A stretch of DNA of 64,000 bases from Acidovorax sp. NCPPB 4044 (GCF_028069655.1 NZ_JAMCOS010000001.1:4680001-4744000), one strand, 5' to 3'. Shown: positions 35,604 through 44,540, counted from the stretch's first letter. Notes: a model not told the origin generated them from the sequence alone. Numbers and translations: made by a program.

Positions 35604-36869
35604 TCATGCCGCCGCCACGCGCTGCGCGCGCGCCCTGGCCGCCACGCCGATGCCGACCACGCCCGCCGAGGCCACGCCCAGCACCAGGGCCGCGGCCGAT
35701 CCGTAGAAGATGCCGGAGGTCATGCCCGCGTCCAGCATGGCGCCGAAGACCGGGGCGGCCACGCTGAAGCCGAGGTCCAGGCCCGAGTACACGGTGCCGT
35801 ACACGCGGCCCGTGGCGCCGGGGGGCGCAGCGCGCTTGATGAGCATGTCGCGCGAGGGGCCCGCTAGCCCGGTGCCGACGCCGGCCAGTGCCACGAACAC
35901 CATGGCGGCCACGCCCGGCAGCACGCCGGTGCCGGCGATCACCAGCAGCGCGGCCGTGGCCAGCAGGCACACGGTGATGGTGCGCTCCAGGCGCGCCACG
36001 CGGCCCGCCAGGAAGCCGCCCACGACCATGCCCGCGGCGCCGCACAGCATGTAGCCCGTGACCACCATGGAGGTTTGCGACAGCGGCAGGCCGTACATCT
36101 TCTGCAGCGTGGGGCTGGCGAAGCTCTGGATCACGCTCAGCGAGCAGGTGGTCCAGAAGAAGAACGAGAAGCACAGCCACACCGACGGCAGCCTGAGGAA
36201 GGCCATCGGGTGCTCGGGCGCCAGCGCAGCCGTGGCGGCCGCCGCCTTGCCGGCGGGCGCCGCACCCGCCGCCTGCCGGTCGTCGAGCGCGTCGCGGTTC
36301 CAGACCATGACGGCCAGCACGACCAGCGCCAGCAGGCCGCCGCAGAGGCAGGCCGTGCGCCACGAGCCCGTGGCCGCGGTGATGCCGGCCATGAACACCG
36401 GCGCGGTGGCCCAACCCAGGTTGCCCGAGATGCCATGCACCGAGAAGCCGTGGCCCAGCCGCTGCGCCGACACGCGCTTGTTGAGGATGGTGAAATCCAC
36501 CGGGTGGAAGGGCGCATTGCCCAGGCCCGCGAGCGCCGCAGCCGCCATGAGCCCGGCATAGCCGGTGGCCGTGCTGGCCACCAGACCCGCCGCCACGAAG
36601 CTCGACAGCGCAAAGAACATCACGGGCCGCGCACCCACGCGGTCCACGATGAAGCCCGACAGCGCCTGCCCCACACCCGAGATGACGAAGAACACCGACA
36701 CGAGCAGCCCCAGCTCCGAATAGCTGTAGCCGAACTCCGCGATGAGGAACGGGAACAGCGGCGGCAGCAGCAGGTGGAAGAAATGCGAGGAGCCGTGCGC
36801 CAGGCCGATGAGGCCGATGGTGCGGGCGTCCTGCCGCAGCGTCGCGGTAGGGGCGTTGATCGAGGTCAT
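35604..36869 (-). CDS. MFS transporter, fosmidomycin-resistance (Fsr)-like
   Basis: This 421-residue major facilitator has twelve membrane segments. The first half shows GLAHGSSHFFHLLLPPLFPFLIAEFG near the N-terminus, typical of the Fsr subfamily, and the motif-A-like loop GFIVDRVGARPVMFF. The second half begins after a charged loop near residue 215 and includes GVGTGLAGPSRDMLIKRAAPPGATG. Members extrude antibiotics or metabolites. It is divergent from an AraC regulator, 64 bases away, arranged like the E. coli nimR-nimT pair, so that regulator likely controls it. The substrate is unknown. Confidence 0.85.
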   Translation of the reverse strand: MTSINAPTATLRQDARTIGLIGLAHGSSHFFHLLLPPLFPFLIAEFGYSYSELGLLVSVFFVISGVGQALSGFIVDRVGARPVMFFALSSFVAAGLVASTATGYAGLMAAAALAGLGNAPFHPVDFTILNKRVSAQRLGHGFSVHGISGNLGWATAPVFMAGITAATGSWRTACLCGGLLALVVLAVMVWNRDALDDRQAAGAAPAGKAAAATAALAPEHPMAFLRLPSVWLCFSFFFWTTCSLSVIQSFASPTLQKMYGLPLSQTSMVVTGYMLCGAAGMVVGGFLAGRVARLERTITVCLLATAALLVIAGTGVLPGVAAMVFVALAGVGTGLAGPSRDMLIKRAAPPGATGRVYGTVYSGLDLGFSVAAPVFGAMLDAGMTSGIFYGSAAALVLGVASAGVVGIGVAARARAQRVAAA

Positions 36870-36933
36870 GCGGCGATCTTAAGAACCGGCCCGGCGTCCG
36901 GATTACGATAGCCGGCCAAAGATTGTCGCGACC

Positions 36934-37839
36934 ATGCCAAGCCCCGCACTTTCCGATCCTGCAGCGCCCCGGCAGGGCCCCCCCGCCCGGGCGAGGCGCC
37001 CAATTTCGTACGTGGATTCGCTCACGCCGCACCTGTTCGTGCCCAACGCGGCCCGGCCGGTGCGCGCCAAGAACCGCCATCTCTTCGCCGACACGCAGGT
37101 GCTGCCGCACAGCCACCCCTGGGCGCAGGTGGCCGTGTCCACCACCGGCGTGATCCGCCTCACGGTGGCCCAGGGCACCTACATCGTGCCGCCCTCACGC
37201 GCGCTGTGGATTCCGCCCGGTGTGGAACACGCGGTGACCATGGTGGAGAGCGCGGACCTGCGCACCCTCTACATCCACCAGCCGCGCGGGCGCTACGGCC
37301 CCGGCGTGCCGCGCGCCGACGAGGCCCCCTGGCGGCAATGCCGCGTGCTGGAGGTGTCGGACCTGCTGCGCTCCGTGGTGCGCGAGATGCCCTGCGACCC
37401 CGACGGCGGCCCGCCGCTGTCCGGCGAGGCGCAGTTGCGCGAGCGCCACCTGAGCGCGCTGGTGCTGAGCGAGCTGCGCCGCGCGCCGGTGGTGCGCCTG
37501 GGGGTGGACCTGCCGCGCGACAAGCGGCTGCGCCACCTGTGCGAAGCGGTGCTGGCCGACCCCACGCGCCATGAGACGCTGGCCGACTGGGCGCGCGACA
37601 CCGGGGCCAGCCCGCGCACCGTGGCCCGGCTCTTCCGTACCGAACTGCGCTCCACCTTCACCCAGTGGCGCCACCAGGTGATCCTGGCCAAGGCCGTGGC
37701 GCTGGCCGCCTCGCGCCAGCCCATGGGCCAGATCGCGGCCGAGCTGGGCTACAGCCCCAGCGCATTCAGCGCGATGGTGCGGCGCACCGTGGGTCAGCCC
37801 CCGGGGCGGTTCCTGGGGCAGTCGAGCACGGGCGGCTGA
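36934..37839 (+). CDS. AraC-family regulator, NimR-like
   Basis: This is a 301-residue regulator. Residues 45-130 form the cupin-type sensor (LPHSHPWAQVAVSTTGVIRL and VPPSRALWIPPGVEHAV). Residues 195-290 form the double helix-turn-helix: TLADWARDTGASPRTVARLFR, then MGQIAAELGYSPSAFSAMVRRTVGQPPGRF. The divergent gene is an MFS exporter, so it probably activates or represses it. The 64-base gap contains the palindrome GTCGCGAC (36925-36932) just before the start. The 3' end overlaps the converging surface-protein gene by 46 bases, so the last fifteen residues share DNA with its C-terminus. Confidence 0.87.
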   Translation: MPSPALSDPAAPRQGPPARARRPISYVDSLTPHLFVPNAARPVRAKNRHLFADTQVLPHSHPWAQVAVSTTGVIRLTVAQGTYIVPPSRALWIPPGVEHAVTMVESADLRTLYIHQPRGRYGPGVPRADEAPWRQCRVLEVSDLLRSVVREMPCDPDGGPPLSGEAQLRERHLSALVLSELRRAPVVRLGVDLPRDKRLRHLCEAVLADPTRHETLADWARDTGASPRTVARLFRTELRSTFTQWRHQVILAKAVALAASRQPMGQIAAELGYSPSAFSAMVRRTVGQPPGRFLGQSSTGG

Positions 37840-40800
37840 AAACGCCGTCGACACGGTTTGGCAGGCCGCCGCCTGCACCGCATCGCATGCGAGGCGCCCA
37901 GCAGGCATGCCAGCAGACCGGACGCGAAAAGGCCGAGGGCAGGTACGGCCTGCGGGATGCTGACCAACAATGCCAGCGTGGCCGCAGCGCCCGTGCCTTC
38001 GGGATTGCCTTCGGCACCCGTGGCAAGCTGCACAGAAGCGGTGACTCCTGCAATGGGCACGCCCTCGACCAGGCAGACCACCGTGGCGCCCGCGGGTATC
38101 GGGTCCCCCGCGGACCAGGATGCTCCAGTGCGGCTCAGCGTACAGGTGCGCAGCGACACGCCCGCAGGCAAGCCGCTCTCGACAGTGCACCGTGTGCCGC
38201 GCAAGGCGTCGAGCAAGCCGGTATTGGTGCATGAGAAGGTGCCGGAATAGCGCTGGCCCTGCATCGCCACCCCGGGCAGCCCATCCAGGTTGACGACCAT
38301 ATTCACGGTCCTGACCAGCACGGTGGCGCTCGCCCGGTTGTTGCTCGCGTCGGCATCGCCCACGCCATCCACGGCTGCGCGCACCTCCACGCGGCCCGAC
38401 GCCGGGGCAGTGAAGCGGAAATCCAGCGAGAGGAACTGGCCGTCTGCCAGCACGGCCGGCCAGCCCGTGAATATCGCCGTGCAGGTCGCGGAATCGAAGC
38501 CTGTCACGCTGACGCCCTGGGGCAGCCGGGTGAAAGCCACGGCGGAAGGACAGCTGCGCTCTGGCGTGCCGATGGCCAGAGAGGCCGTCCATCCCGCCGC
38601 AGGCTCCGTTCCCAGGTTGGCGAACCACGCACTGCCGGATACGGTGTCGCCCGGCAAAGCGCTGGCCGTGACAGTCACGCGCGCCTGGACATCCACTGGG
38701 CCGATGGCCGTGCGGCCGCTGGCGGTTTCCTGCACGGGAGCGCCACCAGCGGACGTTGAAACGGCCTTGACCGAGGCCACCACGGCCACGACGCCAGATG
38801 CCGGGGCGGCGTAGCTGAAGGACATCGGGGCATCGGCATTCGCGCCCTGAACCCTGTCGCCGCCGGCCAGGGTGGAGGGAAAACCTGAAAAGCGATAGAG
38901 CCCCGGCCCTTGCCCGGGCACGCATTCGACGGACGCTCCGGCAGGCAGGTTGGCGAAAGACAGCGCGGGCACGTTGCAGCCCTGGCCCGCAGCCAACTGG
39001 TATTCCATCCCGCCCAGCGCAGCGGTACCGGAATTGGCGAATTCGAAGCGCCCCTGGACCAGGGCTCCCGGCCGGGCACTGCCAGGTACGGACACGCGGG
39101 CAACTGCACCACTGGCCAGTGGCTCGATCTGCAGGCGGCCTTCGAGTGCATTCGAGTCCAGATAGGCCCAAAGGTCCAAGCCCTTGGAATCGCCCCATCC
39201 ACCTGTGGCGGCGCAGTCGCCATTGGCGTTCGCCCCCGGCAGCCACCAGCGATAGAGGCGCGCTGCAGAACCATAGGCCAGTGTCGAATCCACACCGTCC
39301 AATGCGTGCGCGGGCTGGGGCGCCTGGGGCGGCGCAGCAGGGCACAGCGTGCCATGGACTTGTCCCACGGCGGTCCCGCCCTGGGTCACGTAGCCACGGT
39401 CATCGAAGAAGACTCTGGTACTGCCGGCCTGCGGACCATTGAGCCGGGTGACGGTAGGGCCGCCGCCGAAGGTCGCCGTGGCCGGGCTGGTGCCGTTGCC
39501 GTTGTTTTCGGCGTCGATCATCGGCAGATGGATTTCTCCGGCCCGCACGGTGGCGCGGTACGCATACGGCTGGGCCCGGCCGGGAAAGGGGGTGCCCGTG
39601 GTGTCGGTGCCATCCCAATCCACCACCTGCGTCCCCTGGCCGGCGATCCCGCCAAGCACCGCGTTGGCGTTGTTGGCGGCACTGAAATCGATACCGTCGC
39701 GGCTCACGACGATCTGGAAGGTGGATGCATCGGCGGTCGTGATCCGGAAGGTACCGCCCGCACCCGGGCGGGCGCGCTCTTGCGCGCCCTGGCCCTGGAA
39801 CTCCACGGCCTGCAGCACGGGCTGACGGGGCACGGTAGGAATGTGCAGGGCAGACAGAACCTTGTCCACCTCGGCCGCATGCGGTGCCGCAGGATCGACA
39901 CTGCTGAAGAACAAGGGAAACTCCGCCCGCTGCGCCGAGAGACCGGGAGCGAGATCCGCCACGTACGAGTCCCGGCCACGCACCCCCTTGTACAACGGGC
40001 GCCCACCGTCCAGGAAACCCAGGCGGTTGGCATAGAGCGCGAAGCCATTCGGATCGAGCCCCGCGAGAGACTGCGAATAGCGAAACCCGTCGAGCGTCAC
40101 GTAGTGGTGTCGCGAGAAGATGGGCCGGTTGTTCACGCCAGCGAAGGCCACCCAGGCATAGGTGAAGAGCCGGCCGTCGCGGTCGCTCACACTGCGGGAG
40201 GAAGAGCGCACCGTCACGTCCCAGGCCGCCACCGTGCTGGTGCTCGCCAAGGGATTGAAGATGTCCGCATTCAGATTCGTGTTGCCGCTGGCAGCCCCCG
40301 TGAATTGCACCCCGTGGATGCCCGTCGTCGCGGCACGGTAAGCGCAGGGCACGTAGCCACCAGCCACGGTGACCGCGCCATCCGCGCTGTGCGGGCCCGC
40401 CAGTTCCTGGGCACGCGATGCGATCCGGCCCCGGCTGCCTCCGCCGAAGCTGCCCTCAGGCGCATTGGCAGACGCACAGGAGAAATCGGCTCCGGCAGGC
40501 ACCGTCTCGTCGCCGGGCGTGCCGAAATCCTGGGGGCGGTAGACCAGGATGTCGCCCCCTGCGGCCCGGTTGCTCGACCCCAGCAGCAGGTATTCACCCG
40601 CTTCCGCATAGACATACAGGAAAGTGCGCCGCTGGACCCGGTTGGCATAGCGATTGCCGGGCTGGAGATCGAGGTTGGCGCGGCAGCCTCGGGTGGCAGC
40701 GTTGGCACAGGTTCCGCCCGCCGTCGGATAGCTGCCCGGATAAAGCGTGCGGCTACCCTCTGCGTGCGCAGGTAAAAGCCCCGAAGATGCCGACAGCAAA

Positions 40801-40868
40801 GCCAGCAGGAGTGCAAAGCGACATGCCTTCGCAGCCCGCACGGCACCAGGGGAAAGCAGAGACGGCAT
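37794..40868 (-). CDS. Large cell-surface protein with IPTL-CTERM-like anchor
   Basis: This is a 1024-residue exported protein. A signal peptide covers about residues 1-36 (ALLLALLSASSGLLPAHAE). The body is beta-rich, aromatic-poor, and from about residue 590 contains three or more repeat units of DUF11/Ig-like type with pairs of cysteines, for example VARVSVPGSARPGALVQGRF and VTVTASALPGDTVSGSAWF. Near the end, IPQAVPALGLFASGLLACLLGA is followed by MRCRRRP. That is the arrangement of an IPTL-CTERM/PEP-CTERM sorting signal (short motif, helix, arginine cluster). A further 22 residues follow the arginines, longer than usual. An adhesin-like role is inferred. No sortase-like gene is in view. Confidence 0.6.
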   Translation of the reverse strand: MPSLLSPGAVRAAKACRFALLLALLSASSGLLPAHAEGSRTLYPGSYPTAGGTCANAATRGCRANLDLQPGNRYANRVQRRTFLYVYAEAGEYLLLGSSNRAAGGDILVYRPQDFGTPGDETVPAGADFSCASANAPEGSFGGGSRGRIASRAQELAGPHSADGAVTVAGGYVPCAYRAATTGIHGVQFTGAASGNTNLNADIFNPLASTSTVAAWDVTVRSSSRSVSDRDGRLFTYAWVAFAGVNNRPIFSRHHYVTLDGFRYSQSLAGLDPNGFALYANRLGFLDGGRPLYKGVRGRDSYVADLAPGLSAQRAEFPLFFSSVDPAAPHAAEVDKVLSALHIPTVPRQPVLQAVEFQGQGAQERARPGAGGTFRITTADASTFQIVVSRDGIDFSAANNANAVLGGIAGQGTQVVDWDGTDTTGTPFPGRAQPYAYRATVRAGEIHLPMIDAENNGNGTSPATATFGGGPTVTRLNGPQAGSTRVFFDDRGYVTQGGTAVGQVHGTLCPAAPPQAPQPAHALDGVDSTLAYGSAARLYRWWLPGANANGDCAATGGWGDSKGLDLWAYLDSNALEGRLQIEPLASGAVARVSVPGSARPGALVQGRFEFANSGTAALGGMEYQLAAGQGCNVPALSFANLPAGASVECVPGQGPGLYRFSGFPSTLAGGDRVQGANADAPMSFSYAAPASGVVAVVASVKAVSTSAGGAPVQETASGRTAIGPVDVQARVTVTASALPGDTVSGSAWFANLGTEPAAGWTASLAIGTPERSCPSAVAFTRLPQGVSVTGFDSATCTAIFTGWPAVLADGQFLSLDFRFTAPASGRVEVRAAVDGVGDADASNNRASATVLVRTVNMVVNLDGLPGVAMQGQRYSGTFSCTNTGLLDALRGTRCTVESGLPAGVSLRTCTLSRTGASWSAGDPIPAGATVVCLVEGVPIAGVTASVQLATGAEGNPEGTGAAATLALLVSIPQAVPALGLFASGLLACLLGASHAMRCRRRPAKPCRRRFQPPVLDCPRNRPGG

Positions 40869-41048
40869 GGGCGGTTACGGGGTTGGAAAAGCAAAGATGT
40901 GCAAGATGCCTCGCGCCGTAAGTGCCCCGCCGAAATGTGTCAGGTTGAAACAAAAAACACAAAAGTCAACGATTCCGCTCCATGAAACTGCCGCCCCCGG
41001 ATCCGCGCCAAAGAGCATGGAAGAGTTTTAACCACCATGCCGCCTACT

Positions 41049-41080
41049 TCATTGAATAATTAGCTATAAAAAATATAGCA
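41049..41080 (-). repeat. AT-rich palindromic repeat, copy 2
   Basis: On the minus strand this reads TGCTATATTTTTTATAGC followed by TAATTATTCAATGA, matching 26 of 32 bases of the copy at 15079-15110. The hairpin is GCTATA/TATAGC with a five-base loop. It sits between the divergent surface-protein and flavin-reductase genes, in one of the most AT-rich spots of the window. Confidence 0.6.
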
Positions 41081-41121
41081 ATCGCATTGCAACTCACCGC
41101 TCTCGGTGTACCGTGGCACCC

Positions 41122-41751
41122 ATGACCGCAACCGCCCGCACCCTCCACAGCTACGAGCCCCGCCAGGGCCATGGCCTGCCGCACGACCCGTTCAACGCCA
41201 TCGTGGGGCCGCGTCCCATCGGCTGGATCAGCACCCGCAGCGCGGCGGGCGCCCTGAACCTCGCGCCCTACAGCTTCTTCAACGCCTTCAACTACACGCC
41301 GCCGATCGTCGGCTTCGCCAGCATCGGCGCGAAGGACACGCTGGCCAACATCGAAGCCACCGGCGAATTCGTGTGGAACCTCGCCACCCGCCCGCTGGCC
41401 GAGGCCATGAACCAGACCTGCGCGGCCGTGCCGCCCGAGGTGGACGAATTCGCGCTGGGCGGGCTCACGCCCCTGCCCTCCCGGCTCGTCGCGCCGCCGC
41501 GCGTGGCCGAGAGCCCGGTGACCATGGAATGCCGCCGCACGCAGATCGTGCAGCTGCAGGGCGCGGACGGCCAGCAGGTGCCCACCTGGCTGGTGCTGGG
41601 CGAGGTGGTGGCCGTGCACATCGACACCGCGCTGCTGAAGGACGGCATCTACGACACCGCGAACGCCGGGCACATCCTGCGCGCGGGCGGCCCGGCCGAC
41701 TACTTCACCGTGGGGCCGGAGCAGGTGTTCCGGATGTTCCGGCCGCGGTGA
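41122..41751 (+). CDS. Flavin reductase-like FMN-binding protein
   Basis: This 209-residue protein belongs to the flavin reductase-like family. The FMN-binding split barrel is seen in FNAIVGPRPIGWISTRSAAGALNLAPYSFFNAFNYTPPIVGFAS (residues 22-66), and FVWNLATRPLAEAMNQT follows. It would reduce FMN with NAD(P)H or act as an FMN oxidoreductase. The GTG at 41113 adds three residues and cannot be excluded. It stands alone, downstream of an AT-rich promoter region. The natural partner oxygenase is not apparent. Confidence 0.87.
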   Translation: MTATARTLHSYEPRQGHGLPHDPFNAIVGPRPIGWISTRSAAGALNLAPYSFFNAFNYTPPIVGFASIGAKDTLANIEATGEFVWNLATRPLAEAMNQTCAAVPPEVDEFALGGLTPLPSRLVAPPRVAESPVTMECRRTQIVQLQGADGQQVPTWLVLGEVVAVHIDTALLKDGIYDTANAGHILRAGGPADYFTVGPEQVFRMFRPR

Positions 41752-41776
41752 GCGAATGGGTGCCGGCGGTTTTCCG

Positions 41777-42061
41777 ATGCGCACATTCGCCTCGCTGCTC
41801 GTCTGCGCCCTCGCGGCCCTGGCAGGGGCCTGCGGGGCGATCGTGCTGTCCAGCGAGGTGGCGGCCGTCTGGTACATGCACCGCCACGGCATCGTGGAAC
41901 GGCGGGAACTGTCGGAGGACATGGGGTTCGGCATGCTGGCAGCGGCGGCCGCACTGCTCTCGGCGGCGACCGCCATGCCGCTCTCGCTGGCCCTCGGCTG
42001 GCGGCTCATCCGCCGCCTGCGGCACGGCGCGCGCCCGCCCCTTCGGCCCCCGGAGGATTGA
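41777..42061 (+). CDS. Small membrane protein, unknown
   Basis: This 94-residue protein has two hydrophobic segments (FASLLVCALAALAGACGAIVL near 3-23 and MGFGMLAAAAALLSAATAMPLSLALG near 49-74) and an arginine-rich tail. I know no family. It begins 25 bases after the flavin reductase stop, so it is probably in the same transcript. ATG 41777 is taken as the start because the upstream extension is short and glycine-rich. Confidence 0.5.
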   Translation: MRTFASLLVCALAALAGACGAIVLSSEVAAVWYMHRHGIVERRELSEDMGFGMLAAAAALLSAATAMPLSLALGWRLIRRLRHGARPPLRPPED

Positions 42062-42190
42062 GCCTTCAGGCCACGGCCTGCCCCCTGCGGAACGCACGCG
42101 GGCAACTCGGCAGCGCTTATGCTCGCGCCCAGCGCTTTCGCCCTTCCCCACCTGTACCGCCCCATCTGGCGCCCCTCCGGAGAACCCACC

Positions 42191-42409
42191 ATGAACGCAA
42201 CCCGCCTCGCTGCCATCGCCCTCATCGTGGCCGGCGCGCTCGGCCTGGCCTACGGCGGCTTCAGCTACACCAAGGACACCACCGTGGTGAAGCTCGGGCC
42301 GCTGGAAATCTCCGCCAAGGAGAAGGAAACGGTCAACATTCCGCTGTGGCTGGGCATCGGTGCCATTGCCGTGGGCGGGCTGCTGCTCGTCGTGGGCGGC
42401 AGGAAATAA
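42191..42409 (+). CDS. DUF3185-type small membrane protein
   Basis: This 72-residue protein has two membrane segments (AAIALIVAGALGLAYGGFSYT and IPLWLGIGAIAVGGLLLVVGG) joined by the loop KDTTVVKLGPLEISAKEKETVN. This hairpin with the conserved G-F-S-Y-T and L-G-P-L-E-I segments fits the DUF3185/YidH-like small membrane proteins seen across Proteobacteria. Its function is unknown. ATG 42191 is preceded by a purine-rich AGAACC sequence. It lies next to another small membrane protein gene. Confidence 0.65.
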   Translation: MNATRLAAIALIVAGALGLAYGGFSYTKDTTVVKLGPLEISAKEKETVNIPLWLGIGAIAVGGLLLVVGGRK

Positions 42410-42423
42410 GGCCGGCGAACGCC

Positions 42424-42732
42424 ATGTCCACTCCGTCCCGACGATCCTCCTTCCTGGCCCGCTGCTGGTTCGGCGTGCTGTGCGCGCTACTGGGGCTGGC
42501 GCCGCTCCTGCTCCTGCTGGTGTATTGGCCCATGGCGACGCTGCTGGACTGCGCGGGCAATGAAGGCTCGGGCATCCACTGCGCCAGCGCGCCGTGGCTG
42601 TCCGACGCGGCGTATTCGATGTTCCTCATGGGCGCGTGGGGATCGTTCTTCACCCTTCCCACGGCGTTGACGCTCTATCTGGCGGGGGCCGGCCTGCGCT
42701 GGCTGCTGCGCCGGCCGGCATCCCCGCGCTGA
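42424..42732 (+). CDS. Small membrane protein, unknown
   Basis: This 102-residue protein has two clear membrane segments (FGVLCALLGLAPLLLLLVYWP and SFFTLPTALTLYLAGAGLRWLL) separated by a cysteine-containing loop (LDCAGNEGSGIHCASAPWL) that probably faces the periplasm. It begins 14 bases after the DUF3185-type gene, suggesting one transcript. No family is recognised. Confidence 0.5.
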   Translation: MSTPSRRSSFLARCWFGVLCALLGLAPLLLLLVYWPMATLLDCAGNEGSGIHCASAPWLSDAAYSMFLMGAWGSFFTLPTALTLYLAGAGLRWLLRRPASPR

Positions 42733-42776
42733 AGCGCCCCACACCACCACCCCGCAGCGCCAGGAAGCCGCACCCG

Positions 42777-43163
42777 ATGATTCTCGAAGCCGCCCCCCTG
42801 CACGTGCGCGCCGGCCAGGAACCGGCCTTCGAAGACGCGTTCCGCGTTGCGCAGCGCATCATCGCGTCCATGCCCGGCTACCGGTCGCACCGGCTCGAAC
42901 GCTGCATCGAGCGGCCGGGCGAGTACCTGCTGCTGGTGGAATGGGACACCCTGGAAGCGCACGAGCAGGGCTTCCGCGGTTCGCCCGGCTACCAGGAATG
43001 GAAGCGGCTGCTGCACCACTTCTACGCGCCGTTTCCGACCGTATCGCACTACGCGGCGGTGGAAGGCGCTTCGTCGCCAGGCAGCGGCAGCGCGATGCCC
43101 GACGCGGCGAACACCTCGCGCACCACCGACAGCCCGTTGAGCGCGGCCGGAAAGCCCGCATAG
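42777..43163 (+). CDS. ABM-domain (antibiotic biosynthesis monooxygenase) protein
   Basis: This 128-residue protein has a ferredoxin-like alpha/beta fold of the ABM family: LEAAPLHVRAGQEPAFEDAFRVAQRIIASMPGY, then YLLLVEWDTLEAHEQGFRGSPGYQEWKRLLHHFYAPFPTVSHY. Members are heme-degrading or quinone-forming monooxygenases, or simple dimeric binders, so function is not fixed. The domain ends near residue 97. The remaining 31 residues run antisense through the end of the converging decarboxylase gene and look unstructured (ASSPGSGSAMPDAANTS). That overlap of 115 bases is unusual. Confidence 0.75.
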   Translation: MILEAAPLHVRAGQEPAFEDAFRVAQRIIASMPGYRSHRLERCIERPGEYLLLVEWDTLEAHEQGFRGSPGYQEWKRLLHHFYAPFPTVSHYAAVEGASSPGSGSAMPDAANTSRTTDSPLSAAGKPA

Positions 43164-43489
43164 ACCGCCATCTGCATCACCACCTCGACGATCTCGGCCG
43201 GGGTGCAGCCGACGTGCAGTGCGGCGTGCACATGCACGCGCAGTTGCGGTAGCGCATGGCCCAGGGTGCAGAGCGCTGCGACCGTGGCCAGCTCACGTTC
43301 GCGCAGGCCGAGCGCCGGCCGGGCGTAGATGTCGCCGAACGGAAACTCCACCAGCAGCCGCGCGAAGCCGGGAAACGACTGCGCGAGCTGCTCCACCACG
43401 GCCAGCCCGGCGGGTCCATCCACCTGGGCGAGCATGCGGGTGCCGCGGTCATGGCGTGCGCGGCATTCTTTGGCGGGGCTGCCGTTCAT
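43049..43489 (-). CDS. Carboxymuconolactone decarboxylase-like (AhpD fold) protein
   Basis: This is a 146-residue all-helical protein. FGDIYARPALGLRERELATVAALCTLGHALPQLRVHVHAALHVGCTPAEIVEVVMQMAVYAGFPAALN is the complete carboxymuconolactone decarboxylase core (residues 48-119). The catalytic pattern here is the C-x-L-G-H form of CMD rather than the CxxC of AhpD peroxidases. It probably acts in aromatic or lactone metabolism. It diverges from a LysR regulator that is the likely controller. Its 3' end overlaps the ABM gene by 115 bases. Confidence 0.83.
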   Translation of the reverse strand: MNGSPAKECRARHDRGTRMLAQVDGPAGLAVVEQLAQSFPGFARLLVEFPFGDIYARPALGLRERELATVAALCTLGHALPQLRVHVHAALHVGCTPAEIVEVVMQMAVYAGFPAALNGLSVVREVFAASGIALPLPGDEAPSTAA

Positions 43490-43624
43490 CGCGCGGCTCC
43501 CGGCCGGTAGGGGCAGAGGGATGGTGGATGGGAGGGAAGGGAGTGCATGGCTTGTCCTGAAAAGAGGTTGGAACGGCCGCGACTGTAGGCAGCCCCTGCC
43601 CACGGGGGAATGACCGATTCGGTG

Positions 43625-43639
43625 ATACCTTTTCGGTAT
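43625..43639. promoter_or_regulatory. LysR-type T-N11-A dyad ATACC-TTTTC-GGTAT
   Basis: This inverted repeat fits the T-N11-A LysR box and overlaps the first bases of the LysR gene's ATG. A site there would let the protein block its own translation start region while acting on the divergent decarboxylase gene. The regulator assignment is by position. Confidence 0.5.
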
Positions 43640-44540
43640 GACCCAACGCCTGGATTCCCGGTCTCTCGCACTCTTTCTGGCCGTGGCCGATGCATTGAGC
43701 TTCCGGCAGGCCGCCGAAGCGCTACACCTGTCGCAGCCGCCCCTGAGCCGCGCGATCCGCGAACTGGAGGAGCGGCTGGGCACGCCGCTCTTCGAACGGA
43801 ACACGCGCGGCGTCGGACTGACGGCGGCGGGGCGCAAGCTGGTGCCCTATGCGCGCGGCGTGGCTGAACTGCTCCGGCGGGCGGAAGCCGAATTCCAGGG
43901 CCATGCCCTGCCGCCCACGCTGCGGCTGGGGCTGACCAGCGCGGCCGAGCCGCCCTGGTTCCGGGGCCTGGCCGACCGCGTGCGGGCCCGGCACCCCGGC
44001 GCGGTGGTCACGGTGCTCTCCGATACGTCGCCCCGTCTGGTCCGGCAACTGCGCGCCGGCCAACTGGATGCCGCCGTCATCGCGCTGCCCACGGACGTGC
44101 GCGGCCTCGACGTGCGGGAACTGGACCGCCTGCCCATGGTGGCCGCGCTACCGTCCTCGCACCGGCTGGCCCGGCGAAGGGCTCTGCGGCTGGCCGACCT
44201 GGCGGCAGAGCCCCTCTTCTGGTTCGAGCGGGCCCGCCAGCCCGCGTTCCACGACCACTGCCAGCAGGTCTTCGAGCGGCACCGCTTCGCACCGCCCAAG
44301 CTGCGCGAGCCTGCCGACCACCATGTCCTGCTGGCCGGGGTGGCGGCCGGACAGGGCATTGCGTTGCTGGCGGGGTCGTTCGCCGGCCTGCGGCGCACGG
44401 GCGTGGTCTACCGGCGCCTGGTGGAGGGCGATGCGCTGGCGCTGGGCATCGGGCTGGCCACGCCGCCGGACCGGCCCGCCGTGCGGGCCCTGCTGGGCGC
44501 GGCCAGTGGTGCGCCGCTGGCCTCGCAGGCCGCCGTCTAG
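43638..44540 (+). CDS. LysR-family transcriptional regulator
   Basis: This 300-residue LysR regulator has an N-terminal helix-turn-helix (residues 5-63, FRQAAEALHLSQPPLSRAIRELEERLGTPLF) and a periplasmic-binding-type effector domain (residues 90-290). It is divergent from the carboxymuconolactone decarboxylase-like gene and probably controls it. Its TAG stop (44538-44540) lies in the CTAG that the IS481 element duplicated on insertion. Because the CTAG is present on both sides, the gene is intact: GCC GTC TAG is unchanged from the sequence before insertion. Confidence 0.87.
   Translation: MTQRLDSRSLALFLAVADALSFRQAAEALHLSQPPLSRAIRELEERLGTPLFERNTRGVGLTAAGRKLVPYARGVAELLRRAEAEFQGHALPPTLRLGLTSAAEPPWFRGLADRVRARHPGAVVTVLSDTSPRLVRQLRAGQLDAAVIALPTDVRGLDVRELDRLPMVAALPSSHRLARRRALRLADLAAEPLFWFERARQPAFHDHCQQVFERHRFAPPKLREPADHHVLLAGVAAGQGIALLAGSFAGLRRTGVVYRRLVEGDALALGIGLATPPDRPAVRALLGAASGAPLASQAAV
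44537..44540. repeat. CTAG target-site duplication, left
   Basis: The left copy of the four-base duplication flanks the IS481 element. It contains the LysR stop codon TAG on the plus strand and, as CTA read in reverse, the stop codon of the transposase on the minus strand. Confidence 0.8.
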
